From: Flavobacteriaceae bacterium
Lineage (GTDB): Bacteria; Bacteroidota; Bacteroidia; Flavobacteriales; Flavobacteriaceae
DNA: 19,671 bases
Assembly: GCA_002713705.1 (NCBI GenBank)
Contig: PAUJ01000007.1
Coordinates: forward strand, 49,865-69,535
Reading direction: 5' to 3'
Part shown: piece after piece, positions 1 to 6,934 of the stretch
Layout of the letters: each line of letters begins with the position of its first letter
How positions within the stretch are numbered: position 1 is the first letter of the stretch
Notes under the pieces: generated by a model
Databases searched by the model: none
What the model was told of the DNA's origin: nothing
Seen by the model: the letters and a program-made list of their open reading frames with translations, nothing else
Translations under genes and position numbers: made by a program

Positions 1-380
1 GAAACCGATACAAACTCACCGTCATCAAAAACTTCCACTCTTACTTTATTCTTTTTCAAATAAATAGTCGCTTCATCATCATTTCTTTCTAGAAGTGCAA
101 TTTTATTATCAATAATTGCAATTTTGTTTTCAATGTTTAGGGCTCGTTTTTCTGCTGCTACTGCTTTTAATTCGTTTGCTTTTTCTTGATCAATTGTTCC
201 TTCGTCCAATTTATTATTGATTTTCTCAACTTCAATCTTTAAAGCGTCTTTTTCTTCTTTAATAATATTTTCTTTTGAAGTTTCTAAAGATTCGATAGTA
301 ATCGTTACTTCTTGTGAAAATAAATTGTTAAACGGCACTAAGTAAAATATCAAAATAATACAAATGGTAATAGTTCTCAT
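1..380 (-). CDS. Secreted coiled-coil protein of unknown function (3' end outside window)
   Basis: The minus frame is open from an ATG at 380 through the left edge, giving 126 codons without a stop. Residues 1-22 form a signal peptide: MRT, then a hydrophobic stretch (IICIILIFYLVPF-like) ending in LFSQ before the mature EVTITIE. Residues about 30-100 are rich in Glu, Lys, Asn and Ile with heptad-like spacing (IEKINNKLDEG, KAVAAEKRALN, IAIIDNKIALLE), so a coiled coil is likely. It lies 36 nt downstream of the putative anti-sigma gene on the same strand and probably belongs to the sigma/anti-sigma operon. I do not recognise a family. By context it could be an envelope component sensed or controlled by that sigma pair, which is inference only. 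The C terminus is cut off. Confidence 0.75.
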   Translation of the reverse strand, partial: MRTITICIILIFYLVPFNNLFSQEVTITIESLETSKENIIKEEKDALKIEVEKINNKLDEGTIDQEKANELKAVAAEKRALNIENKIAIIDNKIALLERNDDEATIYLKKNKVRVEVFDDGEFVSV

Positions 381-416
381 AATTTTCGTTTTAAATGATT
401 TGATTGATGATTTTTT

Positions 417-1199
417 TTAATATTCTCGATTTACAACTGCAGTTCTAACTTTTTCATAACCATCTCCTAAAGCTTCAAAAACACGATCTCTAAAGTTTGT
501 TTCTAATTCATCTTCAACGACACTAAGTAATTTAATTGCATCTACTTTATTGCTAAAAATTAGTTTTTTTGAATGAATATCTTTCTGAGCTTTATTTAAA
601 AGAGCGTTAATTTCTTCATCAGTAATTGATTTTGATGATTTTTTTATTTGTGCAACTACTTCTTCTACTTTAGAATTAATGAATTTTTCTTCTTCATTAA
701 CTTCATGCGGTTCTTTGTTATTTTTAACAATAAGAGTATTTTCTTTTAGATTTGTTTTTGAGGAATTCGTTTCTAGAATAGTAACATCTGTCATTACCAA
801 TTTTTCTTTTTTATTTATCAGCTTTTCCTCTTTGACAATTTCTTTCCTTAGAGGGTTTTTTATTTCTTTTTGATTAATAGGTTCTGAGGTATCATCAATT
901 TTAGTTTCTTCACCTGAAACTAGAACTTTACTATCAAATTCTATTTTATCCTCTTTATCATTAACCTCTACTATATTATTTGAAGGCTCCGTTATTACTT
1001 GTTGTTTATTTAATAATAAAGATGAAATAATGATAATACCAACGATACTTGCAGCTAAATAAAACCAACCTTTATTATTTTTCTTTTTTGATGTTGAATC
1101 AAGTTGTTGTTGAAGTTTTTCCCAGGAGTTATTTGAAGTTTTAATTTCTCTTTCCTGCAATTGTTCTCTAATATGATTTTCTAATTTAATGGGTGCCAT
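417..1199 (-). CDS. Putative membrane anti-sigma factor (260 aa)
   Basis: A soluble N-terminal part (residues 1-43, containing NSWEKLQQQLD) is followed by one transmembrane helix (about 45-63, WFYLAASIVGIIIISSLLL) and a long charged Lys/Glu/Asn-rich region of about 195 residues, presumably periplasmic. The opening MAPIKLENHIREQL and the position right behind an ECF sigma gene match the flavobacterial layout in which a single-pass protein sequesters the sigma factor through its cytoplasmic N terminus. The start codon at 1199 lies inside the end of the sigma gene (14-nt overlap), so translational coupling is likely. No canonical zinc-binding anti-sigma motif (HxxxCxxC) is present, so the anti-sigma role rests on context and topology. 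Confidence 0.65.
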   Translation of the reverse strand: MAPIKLENHIREQLQEREIKTSNNSWEKLQQQLDSTSKKKNNKGWFYLAASIVGIIIISSLLLNKQQVITEPSNNIVEVNDKEDKIEFDSKVLVSGEETKIDDTSEPINQKEIKNPLRKEIVKEEKLINKKEKLVMTDVTILETNSSKTNLKENTLIVKNNKEPHEVNEEEKFINSKVEEVVAQIKKSSKSITDEEINALLNKAQKDIHSKKLIFSNKVDAIKLLSVVEDELETNFRDRVFEALGDGYEKVRTAVVNREY

Positions 1200-1752
1200 A
1201 ACTAATTTTATTCTCTTTATTAATTAAAGCTTGAAGAGTTTTTCTTGCTTTAAATAATTGTGTTTTTGATGTGCTTTCCGTTATTTCTAACATTTCAGAA
1301 ATCTCACTATGTTTATATCCTTCGACCACATATAAAACAAAAACTGTTTTATAACCGTGTGGTAGCTGATCTATTAATTTTTGAATTTCACTGACTTCTA
1401 TTTCAGTTTCAATATACGCTACTAGATCTAAAGAATTCTCTAGGTATTCTTCTTCCTTAAAAAGTATTTTTTTTTCTTTTCTTAGTTGAGAAATAGATTC
1501 ATTAACCATGATTCTTCTTATCCAACCTTCAAAACTCCCTTGTGATTTAAATGAATTTAAATTGGTAAATACTTTTAAAAAACCAGTAAGCATGACTTCT
1601 TCAGCCAGCACATTGTTTTTTATATACTGTCTACAAACACTTAACATTTTTGAAGCAAAAAGTTCAAACAATTCATGTTGCGCTTTTTGATTGCCTTTAC
1701 TGGCTCTTGAAATAAGAGATTTATAGTTTTTATGTAAGGAAACAACTTTCAA
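1186..1752 (-). CDS. ECF-type RNA polymerase sigma factor (188 aa)
   Basis: Sigma-70 region 2 spans about residues 35-92, with KMLSVCRQYIKNN, the AEEVMLTGFLKVF core-binding helix and the SFEGWIRRIMVNE -10 recognition segment. Region 4 spans about 122-176, with LPHGYKTVFVLYVVEGYKHSEISEML and a helix-turn-helix ending at TSKTQLFKARKTL. There is no region 1 or 3, and the length is normal for ECF factors. The start is TTG at 1752. No ATG lies in frame upstream before a stop, and MKVV-LH is the N terminus I expect for this subfamily. A candidate ECF-type promoter sits 33-58 nt upstream of the start, which suggests autoregulation. The 3' end overlaps the putative anti-sigma gene by 14 nt. Confidence 0.9.
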   Translation of the reverse strand: MKVVSLHKNYKSLISRASKGNQKAQHELFELFASKMLSVCRQYIKNNVLAEEVMLTGFLKVFTNLNSFKSQGSFEGWIRRIMVNESISQLRKEKKILFKEEEYLENSLDLVAYIETEIEVSEIQKLIDQLPHGYKTVFVLYVVEGYKHSEISEMLEITESTSKTQLFKARKTLQALINKENKISYGTH

Positions 1753-1784
1753 TACTTGCTTTTTAATGAGCTTCTATTTCTATA

Positions 1785-1810
1785 GACGTAAGTAAAGACA
1801 AAAAGGTTGC
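1785..1810 (-). promoter_or_regulatory. Candidate autoregulatory ECF promoter
   Basis: On the minus strand GCAACC (1810-1805) and CGTC (1788-1785) are separated by 16 nt, and the second element lies about 33 nt before the TTG start of the sigma gene. An AAC-type -35 with a CGTC -10 is typical of promoters read by ECF sigma factors. There is no TAnnTTTG housekeeping box here. That this factor reads its own promoter is inference. Confidence 0.45.
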
Positions 1811-1863
1811 CTCCTATTATAAAATTATTAAAAGATAAACTAAAACGTTTATTCTTGAATAAA

Positions 1864-2841
1864 TTATTTTTTCCTATCTATCACGTAATTAACCATTAAT
1901 TCTAATGATTCTTTGTAAGTTGAATCTGGATATTGTTGCAATATAGCAAGTGCCATTTTTTGGTATTCTTTCATTTTAGAAACAGCATATTCTAATCCAC
2001 CTTTTTCCTTAACAAAATGAATTAATTCCTTTACCCTGACTTTATCGGTATTGTAATTTTTAACAGAATTGATGATCCACCTCTTTTTTTTATCCGAACA
2101 ATTATTAAGAACATGAATTAAAGGCAGTGTCATTTTTTGCTCTTTTATATCTATTCCAGTCGGTTTTCCTATTTTTTCGGTTCCATAATCAAAAAGGTCG
2201 TCTTTAATTTGAAATGCCATTCCGATATACTCACCAAACTGTCGCATCGATTCCACTTCTTCTTTATCTGCCATAACCGATTGAGCTCCCATAGCACAAC
2301 AAGCAGCAATAAGTGTAGCTGTTTTTTTTCGGATTATTTCATAATATACTTCTTCGGTAATATCTAATTTTCTAGCTTTTTCAATTTGAAGTAATTCTCC
2401 TTCACTCATTTCTCTTACTGCAACCGAAATTATTTTCAGCAAATCAAAATCATTATTATCTATAGATAATAATAAGCCTTTGGATAATAAAAAATCTCCA
2501 ACTAACACTGCAATTTTATTTTTCCACAAGGCATTAATCGAGAAAAAACCTCTTCTTCTATTACTGCCATCTACCACATCATCATGAACTAATGTAGCTG
2601 TATGTATTAATTCTATAACAGAAGCACCCCGATAAGTTCTATCGTTAATCGCTCCCTTATTACTCATCTTTGCTATTAAAAAAACAAACATCGGTCTCAT
2701 TTGTTTACCTTTCCTATTTACCACATAATGAGTGATGCGGTTTAACAAGGAAACTTTTGAATACATAGAAAGCAAGAACTTTTTTTCGAAAAGTTCCATT
2801 TCATATTCAATAGGTAGTTTTATTTGCGCAACTGTTTTCAT
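1864..2841 (-). CDS. ispB: Long-chain all-trans polyprenyl diphosphate synthase
   Basis: This enzyme condenses isopentenyl diphosphate onto an allylic diphosphate to build the long prenyl chain used for menaquinone. At 325 residues it has normal length for the family. The first aspartate-rich motif DDVVD is at residues 87-91 in the context LVHDDVVDGSNRRRG. The second, DDLFD, is at 214-218 in FQIKDDLFDYGTEKIGKPTGID. The conserved GKQMRP is at about 45-50 and GD-LL-KGL at about 115-124. There is no large residue just before the first motif, as expected for long-chain rather than short-chain products, but exact chain length cannot be read from the sequence. The gene has its own -7 box 8 nt before the ATG. 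Confidence 0.9.
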   Translation of the reverse strand: MKTVAQIKLPIEYEMELFEKKFLLSMYSKVSLLNRITHYVVNRKGKQMRPMFVFLIAKMSNKGAINDRTYRGASVIELIHTATLVHDDVVDGSNRRRGFFSINALWKNKIAVLVGDFLLSKGLLLSIDNNDFDLLKIISVAVREMSEGELLQIEKARKLDITEEVYYEIIRKKTATLIAACCAMGAQSVMADKEEVESMRQFGEYIGMAFQIKDDLFDYGTEKIGKPTGIDIKEQKMTLPLIHVLNNCSDKKKRWIINSVKNYNTDKVRVKELIHFVKEKGGLEYAVSKMKEYQKMALAILQQYPDSTYKESLELMVNYVIDRKK

Positions 2842-2849
2842 AGTCTGCT

Positions 2850-2857
2850 CAAAAATA
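2850..2857 (-). promoter_or_regulatory. TAnnTTTG -7 box for ispB
   Basis: TATTTTTG on the minus strand ends 8 nt before the ispB ATG and fits the Bacteroidota housekeeping -7 consensus exactly. Upstream, TTCGC lies 18 nt away as a poor -33 element. Transcription would start at or very near the start codon. Confidence 0.5.
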
Positions 2858-2981
2858 AGTTAATATAATTATTGGGCGAAGAGATATTTAGTAAATTAAC
2901 TAATCATTTAAAATAATCGCATTTAGTATTACCTCCTTTGTTAACTAAGTATCAATATTATTGATTTTTAAATAATACAGT

Positions 2982-3278
2982 ATGAAAAAAATTACACTTT
3001 TAGCAGCATTTTTTGTTGCTTTTACCATAAATACTAAAGTTACTATTTGAGAAGATAGCTTTGTAGATTATCAAGATTTCGATATTACAATTCTAGGAGC
3101 GTATCAATGAGATCTTTATGAATCGCCTACTTACGGTACTCAAGACTTTGATTTTGAAAATGAAGAATAAGTTGGTACAGCTATTGTGTCCAATTCATCA
3201 GCCATTACAAAAGCTGACCCAAATAGTATAATCATGGGTTATTCTTCAAGTTATATTTTTAAAATATATAATTATTAA
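2982..3278 (+). pseudogene. Decayed 5' part of a secreted (choice-of-anchor-J-like) protein gene
   Basis: From the ATG at 2982 one reading frame reads as a signal peptide (MKKITLLAAFFVAFTINTKVTI) and then an adhesin-like start: EDSFVDYQDFDITILGAYQ, later SPTYGTQDFDFENEE and VGTAIVSNSSAITKADP. It is interrupted by three stops in the same frame (TGA 3048, TGA 3108, TAA 3168) and ends at TAA 3276. No frameshift is needed. The signal peptide, EDSF-DFDI, and -VGTAIV-NSSA pattern is one I associate with flavobacterial T9SS proteins carrying a choice-of-anchor J/MAM-like domain, whose intact forms are hundreds of residues longer. The rest, including any sorting domain, is missing. This remnant fills most of the 447-nt gap between ispB and the phosphatase/sulfotransferase fusion. 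The remainder of the gap shows only the ispB promoter. Confidence 0.7.
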
Positions 3279-3288
3279 TTCACAAAAT

Positions 3289-5814
3289 TTAGACTTTTGT
3301 TCTGTATAGTTTTTTATCTATACAATTGATCATTTCCGAACGGTTTAGAGAAACTCCAAGAAATCGTTCAATTGATGTTACTGTAGATTCTGGATTATCC
3401 AAAACATCCTTATAATCTAAATAAATTAATTCTACTCCAGGTTCTTTCTTTTTCCAAACTTCAATATTAGACAATAATTTTTGAAATTTATTATATAATT
3501 TGACAGGGAAAACATCTTCAGTTTTTCCTATCATTTTTTGTTGTGATTTCAAAATCTCATTGAGATCTCTAGTCATAAAAATAATTTTATATCGATATTG
3601 TTCGTCAATTTTGTTTAGTAATGGAGCTACTATTTTTACTGTTTTGTTTTGGGCTTTGTCCATCCATGAATTATCTTTATGGATAGACATAACGGGCTCA
3701 TATTCATAATATCCTTTAGGATTTGAATGATCTGCCTCACGCTTGCCATCCACAAGACAATCCATACCCCCATGGTCTAGCATTTGCATCATCAAAGACG
3801 TTCCTGATCTTGGTAATCCTGAAACAATTATAATTTGATTATTTCTATATTTATAAAAAGATTTATTTTCATATTTTAAATCCATTTCAAGTTTTTCAAT
3901 CACATTTTCAAGAGATTTTTCAGCTTTGTGAAATACTTTAGGCTTTAAGCTACTTGCCATTTCATATGCTAATTTTGCATTCGCTAGATCACCAAGTTTT
4001 TCCAATGCTTGTCCTAATATAAAATGTGCCTTAGGAAAATACTTAATTAACTCAATGCTTGTCATTGCATATTCAGCAGCCTCTTCATAACTATTTAGTT
4101 GCAAGAGAACTTCAGCCATTGTCGCATGATAGATAGCTTTCTGAGAGTTTATTTCTATTGCTTTCTCTAAAATTAATTTTGACTCCTTAAAATTTCCTAA
4201 TTGATACTTTAATTTACCAATGCGATAAAGTATTTGATCACTTTCATTGTTTGTTTTTGCAGTCTCTAAAATATTTAGTGCCTCTTGTGTTTTCCCCATC
4301 TCGGTTAAAATTTGTGACTCGACAAACAATAAATCATAATTTATTTCGGTACCTGAATTTTTTATTTTTTCAAGGTATTTATTTGCTAATTCATATTCTT
4401 TATCATTTAGGGCAATACTTATTAAATCCATATAAAAAGGTGCACGATCCACCGGATCCCTCTCCTTTACCAGTTCCAACAAATGAATTCTAGCAGAAGA
4501 AAAATCTTTTTTACCCAAAAATACTCTAGCTAAATTATGTTTTAAATCTATCCGCGTTTTCTTGATCGCTACTTCAAATTTTTCATCTAATTTTTCAACA
4601 TAACCGAGCTCTATGAGTTGTTGCATAGTATCTTCATCAGATAACACATCTTCTTCTTTTATATGTTTTAAGTCTGCAAAATCACCATCTTCTTTATCCC
4701 AACTTTCTATATATTTTGGAGAATTAGCATCTTGAAATATATCTAGTATGACTTTACCATCCATATCATTTCCGATGGGTAACCCAAAATGATGCAAAAT
4801 AGTAGGAGCGACATCCATAAGTCCCATACCAAAAATTTTTTCATTTTTTTTAATATTTGGGCCTGAAGCTACGAAAATACCAAACTGTCTATGTTCTAAA
4901 GAAGGAGCTGCCTGTACTTTAGGCATGTTAAGTATTCTTTTATTACCAGATTCAAAACCATGGTCCGACATAATTATAACGGTAGTATCATCATCAATTA
5001 ATTTCATTTTCCTTTCCAACATCATATCCTGGTAAATATAAGATCCTGTGACAGCTTCCTTGAAAATATCGTAATTGTTTTGATCTACACCACCTAACTT
5101 AGGTGGATGATACTTCATGAATGAGTGACAAAAATGATCTATCATATCATAATAAACCGCCATAAAATCCCAATCACTGGTTCTTAAAAGTTTAGTGGCT
5201 GCATTATGAACAGATGCGTTTTCAGAAATTATTTTTGCTATTGCAGAAAGTCCTTTATGCTTATCCTGGTCTACATCATGTGCTCTGGGAACAAATGGAT
5301 ACAAATGAGCTTTAGTAATTTCAAAAGCAAACATTCTTAAATCTTTAAATTCATCTTTTTGTTCCCAAGGATGAATTGCAAACTCGCTCATTGGAGTTTG
5401 TTTAGTGGGGTCTCTATTTGTTTTTTGAAATCGGTCTGAAACTATAGTTCCATTGATAGGTTCCGCTGGAAAACTAGGCCACCAACCTACAAGATTACTT
5501 CTCATTCCTTTATTATGAAATATATTCCATAATGCTCTGGTATTTCTCGAAGTTGTGGTAACAGGTCTTACCGACTTTGCATCTGGTGTTACTTCAATAA
5601 AACCTAAAACACCATGTTTATCAGGTGTTTTTCCGGTGGCAACTGTAGTCCAAAGCATAGGCGAGTAAGGTGGACTCATAGTACTCATGTTACCGTAAAC
5701 ACCATTTTCAATTATTTTTTTTAAAGCTGGCATTTTGCCTTGTGCAATCAAAGGCCAAATTATATTCCAATCTGCAGCATCCCAACCTATTAACAATAAC
5801 TTATTTTTTTTCAT
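3289..5814 (-). CDS. Alkaline phosphatase superfamily / TPR / sulfotransferase fusion (841 aa)
   Basis: Three parts are visible. Residues 1-360 are a type I phosphodiesterase/alkaline phosphatase-superfamily domain: metal-binding Asp in IGWDAADW (12), nucleophile region LWTTVATGKTPDKHGV (Thr56 or 57), DMIDHFCH (223-230), SDHG (283-286) and LEHRQFGIFVASGP (306-319). It lacks the sulfatase CxPSR signature. Residues about 425-630 carry several TPR-like helix pairs (for example YRIGKLKYQLGNFKESKLILEKA). Residues 660-841 are a PAPS-dependent sulfotransferase: 5'-phosphosulfate loop GLPRSGTS (666-673), NPKGYYEYE, 3'-phosphate-binding RDLNEILKSQQ (from 749), and the usual end YKDVLDNPESTVTSIERFLG. 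There is no signal peptide, so it is probably cytoplasmic. Substrates are unknown. The ATG lies inside the end of a 51-codon gene (14-nt overlap). Confidence 0.85.
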   Translation of the reverse strand: MKKNKLLLIGWDAADWNIIWPLIAQGKMPALKKIIENGVYGNMSTMSPPYSPMLWTTVATGKTPDKHGVLGFIEVTPDAKSVRPVTTTSRNTRALWNIFHNKGMRSNLVGWWPSFPAEPINGTIVSDRFQKTNRDPTKQTPMSEFAIHPWEQKDEFKDLRMFAFEITKAHLYPFVPRAHDVDQDKHKGLSAIAKIISENASVHNAATKLLRTSDWDFMAVYYDMIDHFCHSFMKYHPPKLGGVDQNNYDIFKEAVTGSYIYQDMMLERKMKLIDDDTTVIIMSDHGFESGNKRILNMPKVQAAPSLEHRQFGIFVASGPNIKKNEKIFGMGLMDVAPTILHHFGLPIGNDMDGKVILDIFQDANSPKYIESWDKEDGDFADLKHIKEEDVLSDEDTMQQLIELGYVEKLDEKFEVAIKKTRIDLKHNLARVFLGKKDFSSARIHLLELVKERDPVDRAPFYMDLISIALNDKEYELANKYLEKIKNSGTEINYDLLFVESQILTEMGKTQEALNILETAKTNNESDQILYRIGKLKYQLGNFKESKLILEKAIEINSQKAIYHATMAEVLLQLNSYEEAAEYAMTSIELIKYFPKAHFILGQALEKLGDLANAKLAYEMASSLKPKVFHKAEKSLENVIEKLEMDLKYENKSFYKYRNNQIIIVSGLPRSGTSLMMQMLDHGGMDCLVDGKREADHSNPKGYYEYEPVMSIHKDNSWMDKAQNKTVKIVAPLLNKIDEQYRYKIIFMTRDLNEILKSQQKMIGKTEDVFPVKLYNKFQKLLSNIEVWKKKEPGVELIYLDYKDVLDNPESTVTSIERFLGVSLNRSEMINCIDKKLYRTKV

Positions 5815-5956
5815 TCAAATCCTTTTGTTTGTGATCACTTTTAACCCTTCTCCAAGCTATAAATCCAACGTCTCCTAATGCTAGTAAACCTAAGGATCCC
5901 AAGAGAGGAACTTTTTTTGGATCAAAAATATTTTTTTCGAATTTTATTTTACTCAT
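5801..5956 (-). CDS. Small membrane protein (51 aa) overlapping the fusion gene
   Basis: A minus-strand frame from ATG 5956 to TAA 5803-5801 encodes 51 residues. A basic N terminus (MSKIKFEKNIFDPKK) is followed by one hydrophobic segment (about residues 16-35, VPLLGSLGLLALGDVGFIAW), then RRVK and a charged tail ending NEKK. This looks like a single-pass inner-membrane protein with a cytoplasmic tail, although an Asp lies within the segment. Its last 14 nt overlap the start of the phosphatase/sulfotransferase gene in another frame, suggesting translational coupling and a joint function, perhaps membrane docking of the fusion enzyme (inference). I do not recognise a family. Confidence 0.6.
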   Translation of the reverse strand: MSKIKFEKNIFDPKKVPLLGSLGLLALGDVGFIAWRRVKSDHKQKDLNEKK

Positions 5957-6014
5957 TGTTAGTGTTTTATGATACAATATTAAAAATATTTTATATATTT
6001 ACTATATATAATCA

Positions 6015-6037
6015 GGTAAAACTGCATAAGTTTTATC
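6015..6037. repeat. Short inverted repeat in the divergent intergenic region
   Basis: GGTAAAACT (6015-6023) and AGTTTTATC (6029-6037) pair over 9 positions with one G-T wobble and a 5-nt loop. It lies between the divergent 51-aa gene and the T9SS cargo gene, 17 nt before the latter's ATG. It could be an operator or a 5'UTR hairpin, or chance in AT-rich DNA. Confidence 0.3.
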
Positions 6038-6053
6038 ACAAACAAAACTTTAT

Positions 6054-6881
6054 ATGAGTAAAATTACAAAAAAAAACTTATCAAAAAGACTCTTACAATA
6101 TGGAGCATTAACTAGTGCTGTTTTAGGAGTTTCAGATGCAGCTGGACAGATTGTTTATGTTGATGTTGAGCCTGATGCAATTATTGCTGTTGGAGAAACA
6201 TTTTCTACAGATTTTGAAGAAGATGGATTTGAAGATGTAAGTGTAGCAAACCCTGCTGATCTTGCAAATGGATTTGCAGCTATTGTATTCCCAAGTTCCG
6301 GGGGAGCTTTTGTTGGATTGACTGCTGGAGGATATCAGTATCCTGCACTACTTAACGAAGGCGATATAATCGATGATACATCTGGCTATACTGAAGTTGG
6401 AGTGCGTGGTGATCTAAATTACTATGGTTGTGCTTATTCAAATAGTCAATGGTGTGACACTGTTGTGGATGGCTATCTTGGTGTTAAATTTAATAATTTG
6501 TTAGGTGGAACTGACCACTATGGATGGATTCGCATGGATACAGATGTTAATGGAACAAACTTAATGGTTGTTAAAGGTTATGCTTTTAATTTAACTCCTG
6601 ATACAGTTATTGAAGCAGGAGATGAAGGAGTTTTATCTTTACAAGATGAATATTTTAATGATTTCAATTATTATATAGATTCAAATAGCCAGCTAGTTTT
6701 AAATGCTAGTACTTCTTTAGAAAACATACAGTTATATAACTTACCAGGACAACAAGTTATCTCTAAAAAACTTTCAAATACGAATGAAACTATAAATATT
6801 GCATCTTTAGATACAGGTATTTATATTGCTAAAGTTAGTATTCAAGGAAAGTCAAAATCATTCAAAATAGTTAAAAACTAG
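6054..6881 (+). CDS. Secreted T9SS type A sorting-domain protein (275 aa)
   Basis: The N terminus is a long export signal of the type KRLLQYGALTSAVLGVSDAAGQ, with mature protein starting at about residue 32 (IVYVDVEPD). The middle (about 35-190) resembles a Bacteroidota surface-protein family with the landmarks YLGVKFNN and DHYGWIRMDT. Two Cys in YYGCAYSNSQWCD could form a disulfide. Residues about 200-275 are a T9SS type A C-terminal domain: LYNLPGQQVISKKL, then INIASLDTGIYIAKV and the ending KSFKIVKN. The protein is therefore exported by Sec and moved across the outer membrane by the type IX system. Its specific role is unknown. It is one of three plus-strand genes in the window, divergent from the small membrane protein/sulfotransferase pair, and has its own terminator. 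Confidence 0.85.
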   Translation: MSKITKKNLSKRLLQYGALTSAVLGVSDAAGQIVYVDVEPDAIIAVGETFSTDFEEDGFEDVSVANPADLANGFAAIVFPSSGGAFVGLTAGGYQYPALLNEGDIIDDTSGYTEVGVRGDLNYYGCAYSNSQWCDTVVDGYLGVKFNNLLGGTDHYGWIRMDTDVNGTNLMVVKGYAFNLTPDTVIEAGDEGVLSLQDEYFNDFNYYIDSNSQLVLNASTSLENIQLYNLPGQQVISKKLSNTNETINIASLDTGIYIAKVSIQGKSKSFKIVKN

Positions 6882-6905
6882 TCTACTATTTTAATTATTA
6901 TTAAT

Positions 6906-6934
6906 AAGAGCAGCTAAATTAGTTGCTCTTTTTT
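6906..6934 (+). terminator. Rho-independent terminator after the T9SS cargo gene
   Basis: AAGAGCA (6906-6912) pairs with TGCTCTT (6924-6930), with further CTAA/TTAG pairing inside, and a T-run continues to 6934. It also overlaps the rlmN stop codon from the other side, but on the minus strand the tract after the stem is TTATTAATAA, so it is stronger for the plus gene. Confidence 0.8.

Noticed and set aside
1848..1863. TTTATTC/GAATAAA stem after ispB as a terminator
   Set aside because: Only 7 A/T-rich base pairs with a 2-nt loop and no T-run. Too weak to call.
2926..2940. AGGAGG on the minus strand upstream of ispB as a ribosome binding site
   Set aside because: The following ATG opens only a four-codon frame, ispB starts about 85 nt further on, and flavobacteria rarely depend on such sites.
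3048..3170. TGA codons in the 2982-3278 frame as recoding (selenocysteine or UGA-Trp)
   Set aside because: A TAA stop also interrupts the same frame, no SECIS-like hairpin is visible, and all other genes in the window use the standard code. Decay is the simpler reading.
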